This document shows positions 23,801 to 34,022 of a stretch of DNA of 64,000 nucleotides, piece after piece. The number at the start of each line of letters is the position of its first letter. Within the stretch, counting starts at the first letter, position 1. The stretch is from Amphibalanus amphitrite (taxonomy: Eukaryota > Arthropoda > Thecostraca > Balanomorpha > Balanidae): assembly GCF_019059575.1 (NCBI RefSeq), contig NW_024883047.1:80597-144596 (forward strand). The letters are read 5' to 3'. Below the pieces are notes generated by a model. The model did not search any database. It had not been told where the DNA came from and saw only the letters and a list, made by a program, of their open reading frames with translations. The position numbers were made by a program, and so were the translations under genes.

Positions 23801-24807
23801 ATTCCTAAGATAATGAAGCCTATTTGTGTGCTTGTAAATATAGACTTATCCAAGCAAACTCCAATATCCGAATACGAAATAAAGCTGGTTGCCCCTATCA
23901 GTGCGCGCCTCACAATAATGTTATTTCTTTCAGAAACCGCACTACGCCATCAAATCAGCGGCTGTTTACCGAAAAAGAGAAGGCCATGTTCCGCTACCTG
24001 TTTGACTGGCCGGAGATACCGACCAGCTCCTGCAAACGCATGCTAAAAATGGGCGGCCTGGCCAGCGGCAAGGGCTGCCTGACCGACGGCGACAAGCACG
24101 TCTGTCTCGACGAGCCACTCTCGTTGGCGACTGCCCACGACGACTGCCTCATCTACTCGTTCGGCATCAACTACGACTGGAGCTTCGACGAGGCCGCCAG
24201 GGCCTTCGGTTGCGAGGTGCACTCGTTCGACCCCAGCATCGACTACCCCGAGGGCAGACGCTCGGACGGCATCACCTTCCACCACTTCGGCATCGGCCGC
24301 AACAACCACACGAACGTATACGGCTGGCAGATCTACACCCTCGACCAGATCATGGACATCCTCGGCCACAAGGGGCGCACCATCCACTACCTCAAGATGG
24401 ACGCCGAGGGCGGCGAGTTCGACATGATGGCGCAGCAGCTGCTGGACGGCGACGGCGAATTCGTTCTCGACAAGGTCGAACAAATCGGCTTCGAGGTACA
24501 CTTCAAGCTTGATCCTAACCTTGAGATGGCTTTCTATCGACGTGCCAACAGATCTGTGCACGCCTTACGGCAGCTGGGCTTCAACATGGTTCACTGGGAG
24601 TACAACAAAGTGGTAAAGGAACGGTACCTGTACCCGGGTGTGGAAAGACCCGTGAGTCTGCTGTACGAAATTCTGCTCATCAAAAACGGTCCCGACAGAT
24701 GGGATCGCTCGTCGCGAGGCCGGCGAGAGCGGCAAGTCATAGCGGCGCTGGCAAAAAAGGCGCTGACGCTTACCAGGTCGCTGGTAGCAGGCCAAATCCG
24801 CGCGTGA
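11824..24807 (+). CDS. METTL24-like (FkbM/Methyltransf family) type II membrane methyltransferase
   Basis: This is a probable SAM-dependent methyltransferase of the METTL24 group; the substrate is unknown. Coding exons are 11824-11826 (ATG alone, then GTGAGG), 12072-12421 (acceptor ccacag, donor GTAAGT) and 23934-24807 (acceptor tttcag, TGA). They total 1227 nt, giving 408 aa, and the phases join exactly (AC|A at the second junction). The start lies in good context (aacATGg) after an in-frame TAG upstream; Met15 is an alternative. Residues about 18-32 (TSLFCGAIFWIVMFG), preceded by Arg residues, form a likely signal anchor, suggesting a Golgi/ER luminal catalytic domain. Family motifs are YSFGI (192-196), CEVHSFDPS (211-219), LKMDAEGGEF (271-280) and GFEVHF (303-308). 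Intron 2 is 11.5 kb and packed with nested transposons. The methyltransferase exon is GC-rich. Confidence 0.88.
12572..12872 (+). mobile_element. (GGAGTC)n-rich hAT-type MITE, 301 bp
   Basis: The ends are CAGGGCTGCGGAGTC and its inverted counterpart (GATTCCGCAGCCCTG). They are flanked by a perfect 8-bp direct repeat GATAAATG (12564-12571 and 12873-12880), the target-duplication length typical of hAT elements. The body is a degenerate GGAGTC hexanucleotide array with an internal copy of the terminal sequence near 12706-12725. Both-strand ORFs here (Ser/Arg- and Asp/Ser-rich) are translations of the array. It lies in intron 2 of the METTL24-like gene. Confidence 0.9.
14121..15534. repeat. Tandem pair of a ~700-bp CACGTG-rich repeat
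   Basis: Two direct copies (14121-14809 and 14835-15534, offset 714 bp) differ by scattered substitutions and by the length of an internal GGCC array (about 14728-14748; longer at 15442-15473). Each unit begins near TAACGGAGCGAGCGAGAG and ends with the inverted match CTCGCTTCGCTCGCTCCGTAA. Each holds several GCACGTGC palindromes. A fragment of the left end recurs inverted at about 39420-39500. No protein is coded. Confidence 0.85.
15633..16520 (+). mobile_element. TTAA-flanked element, family A, copy 2 (complete)
   Basis: This complete 888-bp copy is bounded by TTAA (15629-15632 and 16521-16524). It has perfect 13-bp inverted termini CCCTCGCATGTGT and G-run/C-run hairpins near both ends (about 15674-15714 and 16480-16506). 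The interior holds tandem GGTCA runs (about 15965-15990) and a DR1 triplet at 16346-16365. It is the reference for the truncated copy at 1-629 and the inverted copy at 40288-41162. Confidence 0.92.
16525..18686. other. Intronic sequence without recognised gene
   Basis: Mostly AT-rich sequence inside METTL24-like intron 2 and inside the composite insertion. A GC-rich minus-strand ORF (17201-17333) follows an AG but matches no known protein. The plus-strand ORF at 17647-17982 is likewise unrecognised. Nothing else can be supported. Confidence 0.4.
19557..20481. mobile_element. TA-flanked GGGGAAGCGGGG element nested in hAT copy 1
   Basis: The inverted termini are GGGGAAGCGGGGGTAGCACC and GGGGAAGCGGGGGGAGCACC, flanked by TA (19555-19556, 20482-20483). 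The interior carries several copies of GGTAGCACCGCCA or its complement (about 19569, 19928, 20250, 20455). The 94-codon ORF at 19764-20048 overlaps these motifs and resembles no known protein. The TA duplication suggests a Tc1/mariner-like class, but that is inference. Confidence 0.75.
22075..22700 (+). repeat. 18-bp minisatellite (CCTCCTCTCTACAGAGGG)
   Basis: About 35 imperfect tandem copies of an 18-mer that is itself partly palindromic (CTCT..AGAG). It keeps frames open on one strand because 18 is a multiple of three, producing the Leu/Ser/Thr/Glu/Gly repeat ORF. The inverted copy is at about 29160-29790. Confidence 0.9.
23188..23933 (+). other. Distal part of METTL24-like intron 2
   Basis: Repeat-derived at first (GGTCA-type half-sites to about 23290), then unique. 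It ends in the acceptor ttatttctttcag at 23933. No other gene is seen. Confidence 0.5.
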
Positions 24808-26201
24808 TGTTACGCTTTCGTCTGGGAAGCCCGAACGGCACCAGCCGTTCGGAACTGTCCCGATCACGCTGCGCTGTCGGCATTGTGATGGGACTGGGTC
24901 AGCTGAGTAAAGTACTGTTATCCGAACAATGCGCCGTTGTTGCGGAAACTCACGCTCGTGGTAGACTCCGTGACTGGCTCACGATTCGGCGTATGCCGTG
25001 AAAGGAGCGCTGACGTGAACATCTAGTGACATTCAGTGTCATATGCACTCAGGGTATAATTGTTTAGCTGCCATTTGACAAATGCCCGTACAAGTAGATA
25101 GAAACATAGTGTAACAGATACTCAATATTTATTTATTTATTTGTCCTCGCTTTAGCAGGCAATAGCTCTTACCTACTACAGAAGGGTCATTGGTTCCCTT
25201 CCCTCTTCTTCAATCTCTGTCCCCAGGCTACGATGGCGGTGCGATCGCTAGATGTGTAAGGCCTTCCATGATCCCCCACACTCTTTTTGTCATATTTCTA
25301 AAATCCCAACAACACTGCCTGACGAGATATCTTATCTTCCTACTTTTAAAAGCGATCACTTGAAAAGTGAGCTGGCGGGCGGCGGCAGCGCAGGCGGGGG
25401 TGACGCCATCTGTTTTGACCCCCGGATCTGCAGTAGAGGCCATGCCGTAGCTCTGTCAGTGTCGCCTCCGCCGTACTTGCCGCCGTCGCCGGCTGGACTG
25501 CTGCCGCCGCCGATCTGTCGGTTGCCCGCCGGCTGCCGTCGGTGCCTCACCCGTAGTTTCTGCGTGAGCGAGCGAGTGTTTGTTCCGCTCTGTCGCTGCC
25601 AGTCAAGGTCTTGTGTTCGTGTTCCATCGCTGCGATGTGCAGTGAAATGTTCCGCGAGCGACGCCTCGAGATTCCTGATTATTGGGACCTGTCAGCCTGC
25701 GTTTGCCGTTTTTGTTAATTAAAAACGTTACGGTAGCGATTAGAGCTCACAACCAACACTCAGCTGGTGGAGCAGCTGGAAATTACAGCCTAACCGACTA
25801 CGCCACCAGTACAGTATATAATGAATAACATATTTATTACAGCATCCCAGAATTGGTAGGTATATGATATATATTTCTTGCAAGTGTGGCTGTGCTATAT
25901 ATTTGTGGTAAATGTATGTGGTAAAATGTGGTAAATGTATAAATTTGTTATTGCTATGCTTAGTTTATTATGTAGAGCATGACTCTCCTCTCTGCCGCTT
26001 GGTTGCTGATGTGTGACATGACTATCCTCTGGCTGATCCCTTTTTTAATAACCCATGTTTTCATGTTCTGCTATATTGCTCCCATGTTTTCCTGTTCAGA
26101 AAATATAGTCAGTCAGAAAATATACATTGTTAAAGCCATATGATACTGATACTGTACAGCGCACATAACTCAAATGCCTTTATTTTATTCCGTAATAGCA
26201 C
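24808..26201 (+). other. 3' flank of the METTL24-like gene; GC-rich patch and AT-rich tail
   Basis: No canonical polyadenylation signal was identified just after the stop. A TTTATTTATTTATT tract lies at about 25127-25141. GC-rich 25370-25620 carries overlapping ORFs on both strands (156 codons plus) with no recognisable domain. From 25820 the sequence is AT-rich with nothing identifiable. Confidence 0.4.
25733..25815 (-). repeat. Possible tRNA-derived SINE head
   Basis: Read on the minus strand, TGGCGTAGTCGG fits the RNA polymerase III A-box consensus (TRGYNNARNNGG). About 35 nt later GGTTGTGAGCTC is a poor B-box-like match. There is no visible tail or target duplication. It could be coincidence. 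Confidence 0.25.
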
Positions 26202-26205
26202 TTAA

Positions 26206-27234
26206 ACCTCGCCGGCCGAGGGGGAGGGGGCGGGTGCCGCCCCCCCATAGGGTTTTTTTCGCGATAGCTCCGAACACGCTGGCGATAGAGAGCTGAAACT
26301 TGGTATACCTGACCTTTGATCCAAGCCGGATCTTATGACACCAACCGCATTTTTGGGTCAGGTCAGGTCACTGACCTATGACGTCATAAGTGAACCTCTG
26401 CACGGTCTTCAGATGTCGCAACTTCGCAACGCCCTCACTGCCAGAGGAGATGTCACAGGGAAATGAAACTTGCAGTATCTAGTATCCATTATGAGTCTCA
26501 CAACTTGTATATCTCGGATTTTTCCTAAAGGTCATATGAGGTCAGGTCATTTTCGTGACCTCACCATTATAAGTCAATGGGGAAAAATGAAAACTGCTAT
26601 TCTGGCGCCGGGAACGATCTCCAACTATCTCAAGCACACAGAATCGTGATTTGATGCACTCCTTGCAAGGTTAGATGCCTCACTTTTGCAATGTTGAACT
26701 TGCGTGACGTCATTTATGACGTTATCAAGGTCATATTAGTTTTTCGTCAATAACTCTTGATCAAATTGAGCTAGCGAGTCGGGAAAGCCACCAATGGACT
26801 CAGGAAGACCTGCCGAATCGAATGATATGCGACATGACCTCTTTCGAACAACTTCGTGACCTGGGGGTGCTGACCTGACCTTGACCTGAGGTCAACACCC
26901 CAAGTTGACCTGACCCAAACAAAAAGTATATCATTCGACGCACCTGACCGAGGCGAACACGATGCTGCCAAAACCGCAGCTCTGCGACCGTTTTATGCGA
27001 AGTTATTCACCAAAAACTGAACCGTACCTTGGGGCAGTTGACCTGACCTCAGAGGTCACCGGTTGACCTAGGACCTTAAAATTGGGTACCAATCTCTGCG
27101 TCTCGTAACGGCGCACACGCTCGTTTTTTCCGCGACGCGCTAGCTCCACCAGGGGCGAAACGGCGAGGGGGGGGGTCGTACCCCCCCCCCCCTCGGCCGG
27201 CGCGTATGTAGAAAACCAATAGGTCCGGCGAGGG
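26206..27234 (+). mobile_element. TTAA-flanked element, family F, copy 1
   Basis: TTAA (26202-26205 and 27235-27238) bounds a 1029-bp element with ends related to CCTCGCCGG and G/C-run hairpins (about 26218-26247, 27167-27192). The interior has many TGACC/AGGTCA half-sites and no protein. A nearly collinear inverted copy is at 48154-49189. More diverged copies occur at about 8810-9140 and about 51690-52570. Confidence 0.88.
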
Positions 27235-27353
27235 TTAACGGTTTCCTTGGATCCAAGTCCTATTGAAAATTAATGTGCTCTGCAATGCGCACATGCATTT
27301 TTGGACATTCAAGCTAGGTTCTATAGGAGGATCAGAGTGTTGACTTTTATTAA

Positions 27354-28534
27354 CCCGCGCCCCACTGGGGGGGGGGGGGCTATTTATAGCCCCCCTCCCG
27401 TTTTTCTGCAATAACTTCCAAACCGCTTGACGAATCGACGCCAAACTTTCAGTACCTTCGGCTGCATCAATTTGACACCTTGTGTCATAATTTGAACTTC
27501 GTAGCTACCATAGGTCGGCCGGAAATGACGTCAGAGTGACGTCATGTTCGTCCGATTTCGACGCAAAACATTGAACCACGGCAATCGCTCCCAAGAGCTC
27601 AGTTTTTAAGCTAGATCCAATTTCTTTGCATGAAAGGACTCATAATTGACCGCGCTATCAAACTGGTATCTCGGATTTTCAAAATCTTGAAAATTTCGAA
27701 AATTTTACATAATAATATTCAAAATTTATATTTTTATATTTTTTTCAAAAAGTTTTTGACTTTTCGAAAAAAACGGAATATATGTGACAGAACGCATGAC
27801 TATGACTAACTCTAGCAAGTTTTAGCTAAATATCTTCAAAAATGGCCAAGTTATACGCATTATTGCAAAAAATTCACAATTTTTAATTTTTCAAATCAAT
27901 TTTTCAGTACGTATTTGGCATCGTACACCAATATAAATGGCACCATCGTGTTCCTGAGCTCAAACTGCATCCAATAGACACCTCTTTTGTTGTAAAATTT
28001 CAACTTAAAAATTTGACCTTTTTTGACCTGAAAGTGACCTGACCTAAGCTATTTCGACTCAAAATGACCTTGAATGACACAGACGACATCAAATTCGAAA
28101 TCTCTGGCCTAAATGGACCATAAAACATTTGTCACGTGACTGACGCATGATATAATATTTTTGTGACCTGTGATGACCTGACCCTGACCTGAAAATCAAA
28201 GTACAAGTTTGGTACCCCCAAGGTATCTAGAGCATCTGTTCACGAGTGTGGAAACCAAAAATGAGCCTGATCTGACTTGTAAGACGGCGGCCAGAGCCCA
28301 AAATGTGAACAAGCCAAAGTGCTAATAGTTTTTACTTTGACCTGACCTGTGACGTCATCGGTGACCTCGAGGTCAATGAAGTTAGGTTTCGCTCGACAGT
28401 TTTTCCGGGGCTATCAGACGCCGTTTGAATTTTGACGATCGGCCCAGTAGTTTCGGAGTTAGGAGGGGGGGGGGCTATGAATAGCCCCCCCCCCCAGTAG
28501 GGCGTGTTATACACAGACCCCAGTGGGGCGCGGG
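27354..28534 (+). mobile_element. TTAA-flanked element, family D
   Basis: TTAA at 27350-27353 and 28535-28538 surrounds perfect 17-bp inverted termini CCCGCGCCCCACTGGGG. G-run/C-run blocks lie at about 27367-27396 and 28463-28495. The interior is AT-rich with recurring phrases shared with other members (for example atctcggattttc and TGACCTGACC). It is 1181 bp and non-coding. Confidence 0.92.
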
Positions 28535-28848
28535 TTAAGGCAGTTTACTTTTGTGATTCGCCAAAGCATCAAAACGCTTTATTTCAGCATCAGCAGAGGG
28601 AAGTTTGGAGTTTGTCGCTATCGCTGTGACACGAGCAGTCAAGCACTTGCACAATTCACGCTGACAACCACTCAGGCATAAGATCCATTCGATCTACGTT
28701 GCTCGGCATTGGTACTCAGTGCTCAGTGCTCACCTAACCTGGCTAAAACAGCTGAAACATCTAGAAACTGAAGCCACAGAACTGTGATCTAAAGAAAGTC
28801 GGTTAGCCGGTTATCAATAATCAAGTGACAAGTGGTAACAGTTCCGAA

Positions 28849-31800
28849 CAGGGACGTAGCCAAGGGGGGGGGCGGAGGGGGCGCCCGCCCCTCCCTTGGG
28901 GTTTTCAGGAGGCCCCCCCCCCCCCCGAAAGGATTCAGGCCAACGTGGGCTGGCCTGAATCCTTTCGGCCTGAATCCAACGTGGGCCTTCGGCCCACGTT
29001 GGCCAAAATCACGTCGGAGGTGAACGAAATTCACGCGGGAATCTAAAAAATGACGTCAGAACAATCAGGGCCCTCTGACCAGCCTGACAAGTGACAGCTA
29101 GGGCCCTTCTCATCTCCTGTGAATAACCACTAGTGTCTGTGTCTGACCGCTAGGGCCCCTCTGACTCCTCAGTAGAGAGGAGGCCCTCTGTGGGTAGGAG
29201 GCCCTGTGTAGAGAGGAGGCCCCCTTAGAGAGGAGACCCCCTGTAGAGAGGAGGCCCTCTGCAAAAAGGAGGCCCTCTGCAAAAAGAGGCCCTCTGTAAA
29301 AAGGAGGCCCTCCGTAGAGAGCAGGCCCTCTGTAAAGAGGAAACCGTCTGAAATCAGAAGGCCTTTTGAAGAGAGGAGGCCCTCTGTAGAGAGGAGATCG
29401 TCTGAAGAGAGGAGGCCCTCTGTAGAGGAGGACTCCCTCAGTAGAAAGGAGGTCCTCTGTAGGTAGGAGGCCGTCTGTAGAGTGAAGGCCCTCTGAAGAG
29501 AGGAGGCCCTTTGCAGAGGTGAGGTCCTCTGTATAGAGGAGGTCATGTGTAGAGACGAGACTCTGAAGAGAGGAGGCCCTATATAGATAGGAAGCCCTCT
29601 GTAGAGAGGAGGTCCCTGTAGAGACTAGAGAGGAGACCCTCTGTAGAGAGGATGCCCTCTGTAAAGGAGGCCCTCTGGAGAGAAAGACACCCTCAGCAGA
29701 GAGGAGGCCCTCTGTAGATAAGAGGCAATCTGTAGAGAGGAAGCCCTCTGTAGATAAGAGGCCCTCTGTGGGCAGGAGGCCCCCGGTAGTCAAAGACAGC
29801 GTCGTATGTTAAGTACATAGAGTGGAGGCCCACTGTAAGCAAATTACCTTCCGGCTTCTGTTCCCTGCTACTCTCTATAGAGAGTTCTCAGTTCTCACTA
29901 TAGTGAGAACTGAGAACTCAGGAAACTGTACAGAATAGACTCCCAACCGCGTCGCCGCCCACTGTAGGAAGGGACAGGGGAGGAGGTCCTCTGTAAACAG
30001 AAGGCCCTATCCTATGTAGACAAATTATTTGTATAAATGCGCTCAGAGAAATCATGCCGGGTGCCGTCAACGGTTTTGCCGTCAACGGTTTTACCTGCAG
30101 TGGCCGCAAAAACTGCCAAAATAGCCGATATTTTCGGAAACCAGTTTTCGGCACTAACTTTCGTCTCAAAATTTGCACGAACTTCCCTTTACCAGCATCG
30201 TGTTCCTCTCGTCAAGACGTGTGGAATGAACTATCAATTGACCTTGAAAGGTCAACTTGAAAATTTGGCAAGGTCAACTTGAAAATTTGGCAAGGTCAAC
30301 TTGAAAATTTGGCCTCAGGTCAAGGTCATGACCTGACCGATAAGGGCTAAGTTCCATATCAGTCCATCCGTATCGTCGGGCCAAACACAACTAAGGTGTA
30401 TTCATCGCTCTAGCATGCCTCTATCAAAAGTTATTCGCGAAAAAGTTCGATACCATTGGTGACCTGAGATGACCTCAGGGTTATAAAAAGGGGTCACGGG
30501 TGCCATTTTCATGTTCAGTGTGTCAAAGATACTAGTAATTCAGTGTTTTCGAGTGTTTATAATGACTTCCGTCTAAAAAGGCGACTTTCAATTTAAGGTC
30601 GCAAAATTGACCTGACCTTATGTCATCGATATCAAAATTCCAAGACATACATTTTTTGCATTTTGTCGCTCTTGTGCATTTGCATCTCTGAAAGTTTCAA
30701 AGCGTTTGGTCACTCCGTGTAGCTTTGGCAGACATTGAAACTTATGTAGTGAGGTCATTTGACCTGACCTGGTGACCTGACTTTAAGTAACCAGGGTCTG
30801 AAATTTTCACAACATACATATGTAGAAATGATGTAGGATAAGGTGTGGCGCGCCGCCGTTTTTGAGATATTCACGGTAAAGTTTACCGTGAATGTAAACT
30901 GCAGGGGGTGTTTAACACCCCCCCCCCCCTGGCAGGGCGCGGGTTAATGCATGAACATTGAACACAGCAGCCCATTTCTGTAATATATAGATACCTGTGG
31001 CTGTGTTGGTATTTTTACGATGCATGCAATTACCCAAACCATTTATCAGACCGTGGTGATATTCCCATAGCCATGCTTCGCACAACTCATAATAATTTAT
31101 TTGACCGGGAAATTAATATATACCTATCCATCGATTTGTTTGTTTCATCTACGGCGTAAATGAGGCAAACCATCTGGACCTAGGAAAAATTACTAACGAA
31201 ACCATGTTTTACTTACAGCAAGTAAACGTGGCATCACTCACACAGAAAGAATTGATAACCGTATAGTTTCAATCTTGCAGACGTCAGTCAGGTCAGAATC
31301 GTGACAAGCCTATTGGAAAATATAATGAACTGTGTCCTGCTTCGAGTAAACGAGTCAAAATCACCCAATTCTTTCTGAATTAGGGGAAGCGGGGGGAGCA
31401 CCGCCACCTTAAGCATTTCTGCTCACCGAGCTGATATGCGTAGTAAAAACGAAGCTCTTTTGCATTCATGTGAAAGTAGGAATGTTTTCCTACATGTTGG
31501 CATAGTTTCCAGCGCTCCATTATAAAATTTCGCTACTTTACAGACGTCGAAAACAAGTCCTGCATTTTTCGTCCTCCAAAAAATGTGCGGGTAGCACCGC
31601 CACTGATGGCGATGTTATCCACAGATCGGCCTTACGGTGACAGCCACCCTTGGAAGCGTTACTGCTGTCTGAAATAGTAACTCAAACTCATATAAGACAC
31701 ACAAGAGTTGGTTGTTAGTTTGTCACAGATCAGACTGTTTGTTGCGGACAATATGCATGCAAAGCATGACAAATTCACGCTTATTTCGAAACATCCAGTG

Positions 31801-33179
31801 AAGTCAAACGTGAGGTTAAAAAACAGACGACGTTTGCGGCCTAACTAAAGCTCTTCTCCGAGCTGAGTGAATCATCATTGCGGCTTTATCCATTTTGCCA
31901 CCCCTTGGGGTAGCACCGCCGAGCATGGCGGTGTTACCCCACTCACAGTCATGGACCGACAACGCCCCGACAGCAAAACAAGCCCGGAAGCGATTCTTCT
32001 GTAATTCCTTTCTCAACAAAGAGCACTTCATGCCCTCAAATTTAACGTAAAAATCAAGGCATTTTGACTTGAAATGACCACTTACTTGCTGCTCAAACAT
32101 GCCAAATGATTACAACGATGGTTTGAAATTCACAAAATGGGCAATTGCGATCTCAAAATCAAATAAATCTTAGCGAAACCTACCTCACGCGGCGTCCCGT
32201 TTCCGTTCGGACACCGAAATGGCGGGTGTTTACATTTACAATTCAGAGTTTTGCCGATAGAGAGGATGGCGGTGTTTCCCACATGGCGGTGCTACCCCCG
32301 CTTCCCCTACGTCAGATTAGCTGATCTGTAAGCACCCAGGTGGCATTTACTGACAGGGGCACCGGGAAGGATCATCTGAGGCGAGGTGAGGTCATCATTT
32401 GGTATGATTATATATGTTGTTGTTGAGCTGGGACGGATTCATTTGGTAAAAGATTGTTCAAACACCAGCTTTAAGTTTTTATTGGGAGCTTTCGGAAGCG
32501 TTACAGCTTCCTTCGTGATGATGGGGCTAAATAGTTGTTAGTGTACCAAACCGTTCGCCTGGTCATGACGCGCCGATTGGTACCCAGCGTGACCTTCCTA
32601 GGTCAGATTTTGAAGTTGACCTATCTATGTAGTTAGGTCGTTATAAGCCATATTATTTGTTATGACCTCTGGCGACCTCAATATTGACCTGACCCAAAAA
32701 AGTTGTTTACAAAAGTTGTAAGTCGTTCAACGAACTATCAAACGCCGTTGCCGTTTGTCGCTACGATTCGTGCTTTTCGAGTTCTGACGAGGGCCAAAAA
32801 GGCCCCCGCCCGATTCAGAGTCTTTCAGAGCCCGCCCGGAATACGGTTAAGCGCTTGAACGATATATGATAATACACCAAGTGTTACTCTGACCGTCATC
32901 CAGTATCCACCCTTTTTTTTTTTTGCCAGTTACCATGCCACTCGGAGACTTGTGATATGCGTATGTTTCTTACCGCTGCAGCGGTTAGAATAAAGAAACA
33001 TACCAGTGCGCTGGCCATATGAAAGCTGAACAAAAGTCTGCATTATATTGTATATGTAATTATGTAGGCATGAGACCCTCGGTAGAAAGGAGGCCCCTTT
33101 AGGGAGGAGGCCCTCTGTAGAAAGGAGGCCCCCGGGATTCCTCCGCCCCTCCCTTGGCCTAATCCTAGCTACGTGCCTG
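28849..33179 (-). mobile_element. hAT-like element, 4.3 kb, copy 2, inverted
   Basis: Near-identical reverse-complement copy of 18687-23009. It is flanked by a different perfect 8-bp duplication, GTTCCGAA (28841-28848 and 33180-33187), so it is an independent insertion. Differences are mostly homopolymer lengths (for example the C-run at about 28913-28926) plus rare substitutions. It carries the same nested TA element (31383-32307), palindrome and minisatellite (about 29160-29790). No transposase is present. Confidence 0.92.
31383..32307. mobile_element. TA-flanked GGGGAAGCGGGG element nested in hAT copy 2
   Basis: Reverse-complement counterpart of 19557-20481, with TA at 31381-31382 and 32308-32309. 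Because it occupies the same place in both hAT-like copies, it inserted before that element duplicated. Confidence 0.75.
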
Positions 33180-33187
33180 GTTCCGAA

Positions 33188-33574
33188 ACCGCTAGTTCAG
33201 GTCACGTTAGTCATTACGGATTCAAACCCGTCAGCACGGACCGTCAAGACCCTTAGACTGAACGGGTTACCAGTGTCAGTATACGGGTCAGTATACATAC
33301 GGGTATTTACGGGTCTTTGAGTCACAACCAAAATGAGTCTGCAACGGTAGGTATATTAGCGATACGCGTCATCCGCGATAAGTGAAAACACAGAGCTGCG
33401 GCCGTTTGTACCGACACATGATCTTTATTTCAGATTCACGAAGCAAGATCTACACCAATAAGCCAATCACACAATACATAATTGACAAATGACAAAATGG
33501 TATTCCGGCCGTTTATAGCAGACAATTTATAGGTCGTCGAAGGCTGCGCTCAGGTGGACGTGGTATACAGATTA
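33188..33574. other. Spacer between hAT copy 2 and the minisatellite
   Basis: Unique-looking sequence with no ORF or motif I can name. It may include the 3' end of the minus-strand SRCR transcript. Confidence 0.35.
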
Positions 33575-34022
33575 CGGACAACAGACAGCGATAAGGTGTC
33601 TGAGAACAGACAGCGATAAGGTGTCTGAGAACAGACAGCGATAAGGTGTCTGAGAACAGACAGCATTAAGGTGTCTGAGAACAGACAGCGATAAGGCGTC
33701 TGACAACAGACAGCGATAAGGTGTCTGACATTTGATAACAGACAGCGATAAGGTGTCTAAGAACAGACAGCGATAAGGTGTCTGAGAACAGACAGCATTA
33801 AGGTGTCTAAGAACAGACAGCGCTCAGGTGGTACGGAGAACAGACAGCGCTTAGATGGTACAGAGAACAGACAGCACTCGGGTGGTACAGAGAGCAGACA
33901 GCACTAGGGTGGTACAGAGAACATACAGCGTTCAGGTGGTACAGAGAACATACAGCGCTCAGGTGGTACAGAGAACAGACAGCCGTAGTGTGCGATGTAC
34001 AGATACAGACAGCGTTCAGGTG
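33575..34022. repeat. Compound minisatellite (25-bp then 27-bp units) overlapping an exon end
   Basis: About nine copies of a 25-mer (GAACAGACAGCGATAAGGTG plus TCTGA) pass into about seven copies of a related 27-mer in which the last part becomes CTCAGGTGGTACAGA. The final copy overlaps the last codons and stop of the SRCR-domain exon (34016). On the minus strand the 27-mer keeps a frame open and encodes a 9-residue repeat (CSLYHLSAV type), which is not in frame with the SRCR exon. Confidence 0.9.

Noticed and set aside
24043-24561. 172-codon minus-strand ORF
   Set aside because: Antisense shadow of the GC-rich methyltransferase exon.
25228-25722. 156-codon ORF in the GC-rich patch
   Set aside because: Overlapping ORFs on both strands, low-complexity Pro/Cys-rich translation and no recognisable domain.
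18687-33179. Single large inverted duplication of genomic DNA
   Set aside because: Each arm is flanked by its own different 8-bp duplication, which fits two independent transposon insertions.
33575-33830. CRISPR-like array from regular 25-bp repeats
   Set aside because: Units are directly adjacent with no spacers, and the context is eukaryotic; it is a minisatellite.
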